DNA of 20,514 nt from Spirogloea muscicola (Eukaryota > Streptophyta > Zygnematophyceae > Spirogloeales > Spirogloeaceae): NCBI GenBank assembly GCA_009602725.1, contig WELB01000056.1, positions 313,872 to 334,385 on the forward strand, read 5' to 3'. A model generated the notes under the pieces. It was not told the DNA's origin and searched no databases. It was given only the letters and a program-made list of their open reading frames with translations. Position numbers and translations under genes: made by a program. This document shows positions 19,460 to 20,514 of this stretch, one piece after another (position 1 is the stretch's first letter; each line of letters begins with the position of its first letter).

Positions 19460-19633
19460 AAGAAAGTGCTCGCCCATTGAGAATAGGGGCTGGAACAACC
19501 AGCCCGAAAAAGAATGAACAGAGTACGAGAAGGGGGCCAGGGGAAGCGCTAAGTAACAGGAACAAAGCTGCTACGAGACACTCAGTAACCCCTGCTAAGC
19601 AGCCGCAGATCAGAGATGCTGGGCTCCTGGAAG
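19460..19633 (+). repeat. Direct repeat D, copy 2
   Basis: This is the second copy of the 19051-19240 unit, about 410 bases downstream. It ends, like copy 1, in CTCCTGGAAG. The central palindrome is altered to GGGCTGGAACAACCAGCCC, where both halves of the loop region have changed together. Confidence 0.88.
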
Positions 19634-19696
19634 TGGGTCCCCTGGCCAGAGCCAGAGGCAGCAGCGAGGGCTCTGCCGGCACGAAGGTGCAGCGCC

Positions 19697-19748
19697 CTTG
19701 TATAAGGGTAAGAGTGCTTGTATAAGGGTAAGAGTTCTTGTATAAGGC
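19697..19748 (+). repeat. 20-bp tandem repeat, about 2.6 copies
   Basis: The unit CTTGTATAAGGGTAAGAGTG starts at 19697 and 19717 and, partially, at 19737. A lone CTTGTATAAGA occurs at 19450-19460, next to direct repeat D copy 2, so the unit may derive from that junction. Confidence 0.9.
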
Positions 19749-20322
19749 CAGAGAAAGGCAATCGAAGTGCGAAGTCAGAGCGAGGAAGAAAAGAAGAAGA
19801 AAGGGAGACGAGGTCAGTCAAGAAGTGAGGCATGTCCAGGGACTCCCAGGTTAACGGGAGGCAGGTGGATGTAGACGGGTCCCAAAGTACCACAAAATGA
19901 CAAGGCGGGCCGAATGGCCGAACGTCTCGCCGCGGGGAGGGCCCCACGCCCGGGGCGGCGGCGGGCCGCCGCCGCCCCGAGGTTCCAACGAGCGGCCCAG
20001 ATACGTCGAGCCGGCCTGGCCGCCGCTTGGCTTGGCGGCGGCCCCCGCGGCCGTCGGATCCAGAGCCGTGGCAGCAATCCGGGCCGTCCTGGCCGAGGAG
20101 AGTGGGGTTTTATGGCGGCCGCCCCAGCCCGTTCAAACGGTGCGGAAATGGGGATTCACCAACGGGGGCCCCCACATTGGGGCTTTCTGCCCAGCCGTCG
20201 TCAGATCAGTGGGCTTGACCACAACCGGGGCCAAGCGAGCCGTACCGGATTCCGGATATCGGGGGATGCCCCTCCGCCTCCCCCCAGCCCCCCCGCTTTT
20301 GCCCGAAGCGCCGCCGGCAGCC
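19749..20322. other. GC-rich region upstream of the edge gene
   Basis: The sequence turns from purine-rich (19780-19810) to extremely GC- and CpG-rich from about 19925. That is the same pattern seen just before COG2 and RBM39, and it suggests a promoter or 5' UTR for the frame opening at 20323. No defined element can be named. Confidence 0.35.
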
Positions 20323-20514
20323 ATGGCGGCCGCCTCCTGGAGCCATTTGCACACCACTCCCTCGCTCCCGCGCTCCCGCGCTCACGCCCGCTCCCCGTAT
20401 CCTGCGCCGGCGGCGGCGGCGGCTGCGGCGGCGGCGCCGGCGGCGGGCTTTCTCGAGCGGCGGGCTTCCGGGCCGTTGCCAGCGGCAGGCGGACCGGCTG
20501 CGGCGCATTGCCCG
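20323..20514 (+). CDS. Possible 5' end of a gene with an organelle presequence (partial)
   Basis: An ATG in good context (GGCAGCCATGGCG) opens a frame of 64 codons that runs off the window. The protein starts MAAASWSHLHTTPSLPRSRA and continues with an Ala/Pro tract, then GFLERRASGPLPAAGG. It has one acidic residue and is rich in Ala, Ser, Arg and Pro, which fits a chloroplast or mitochondrial transit peptide. The Ala tract comes from a GCG triplet repeat, and a basic frame is open on the other strand, so composition alone could give this appearance. No domain is reached, so the function is unknown. Confidence 0.35.
   Translation, partial: MAAASWSHLHTTPSLPRSRAHARSPYPAPAAAAAAAAAPAAGFLERRASGPLPAAGGPAAAHCP

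Overview
This is a nuclear DNA window from an intron-rich eukaryote, most likely a green alga (Chlorophyta). The group is inferred from two points. The best conserved protein reads throughout like the plant-type COG2 Golgi tether. The exons have GC-rich third positions, while the GT-AG introns are short, numerous and less GC-rich. I cannot name the species. Nothing bacterial, viral or CRISPR-like is present.

Three spliced genes can be read. (1) Plus strand, 520-5784: a complete 14-exon gene for COG2, a subunit of the conserved oligomeric Golgi complex (768 aa). (2) Minus strand, 7170-6167: a short three-exon gene for an unrecognised cysteine-rich protein of about 120 aa, convergent with COG2. 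This model is less certain. (3) Minus strand, 14597-9554: a complete 13-exon gene for an RBM39/CAPER-alpha-type splicing factor (585 aa), with a charged Arg-Asp/Lys-Asp/Glu N-terminus, two canonical RRMs and a C-terminal UHM-type RRM. At the right edge, 20323-20514 may be the first codons of a fourth gene with an organelle-targeting presequence. In all 25 introns of COG2 and RBM39 the reading phases agree across every junction, and the joined proteins follow their families from end to end, so both genes look intact.

The rest is accessory sequence. About 8.2-8.7 kb and 15.1-19.75 kb are packed with short, non-autonomous-looking repeats. They include a roughly 440-bp foldback element with long terminal inverted repeats (15130-15571), a diverged pair of about 255-bp inverted arms (17411-17664 and 18608-18866), and scattered copies of a GGGGGCAAGGGCTGTG-type hairpin module in both orientations. 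There are also a direct duplication (19051-19240 and 19460-19633), a 20-bp tandem repeat and a long CT microsatellite broken by an N. The window starts inside another repeat (1-311) that recurs at 15661 and around 18.15-18.55 kb and ends about 200 bp before the COG2 start codon. No transposase or reverse transcriptase is visible, so these look like MITE/foldback-type elements mobilised from elsewhere.

The genes show no common pathway: COG2 serves intra-Golgi vesicle tethering and RBM39 serves pre-mRNA splicing. I see no new multi-gene system. The points most worth following up are the repeat family, the cysteine-rich gene and an orphan coding-like fragment at 8690-8850.
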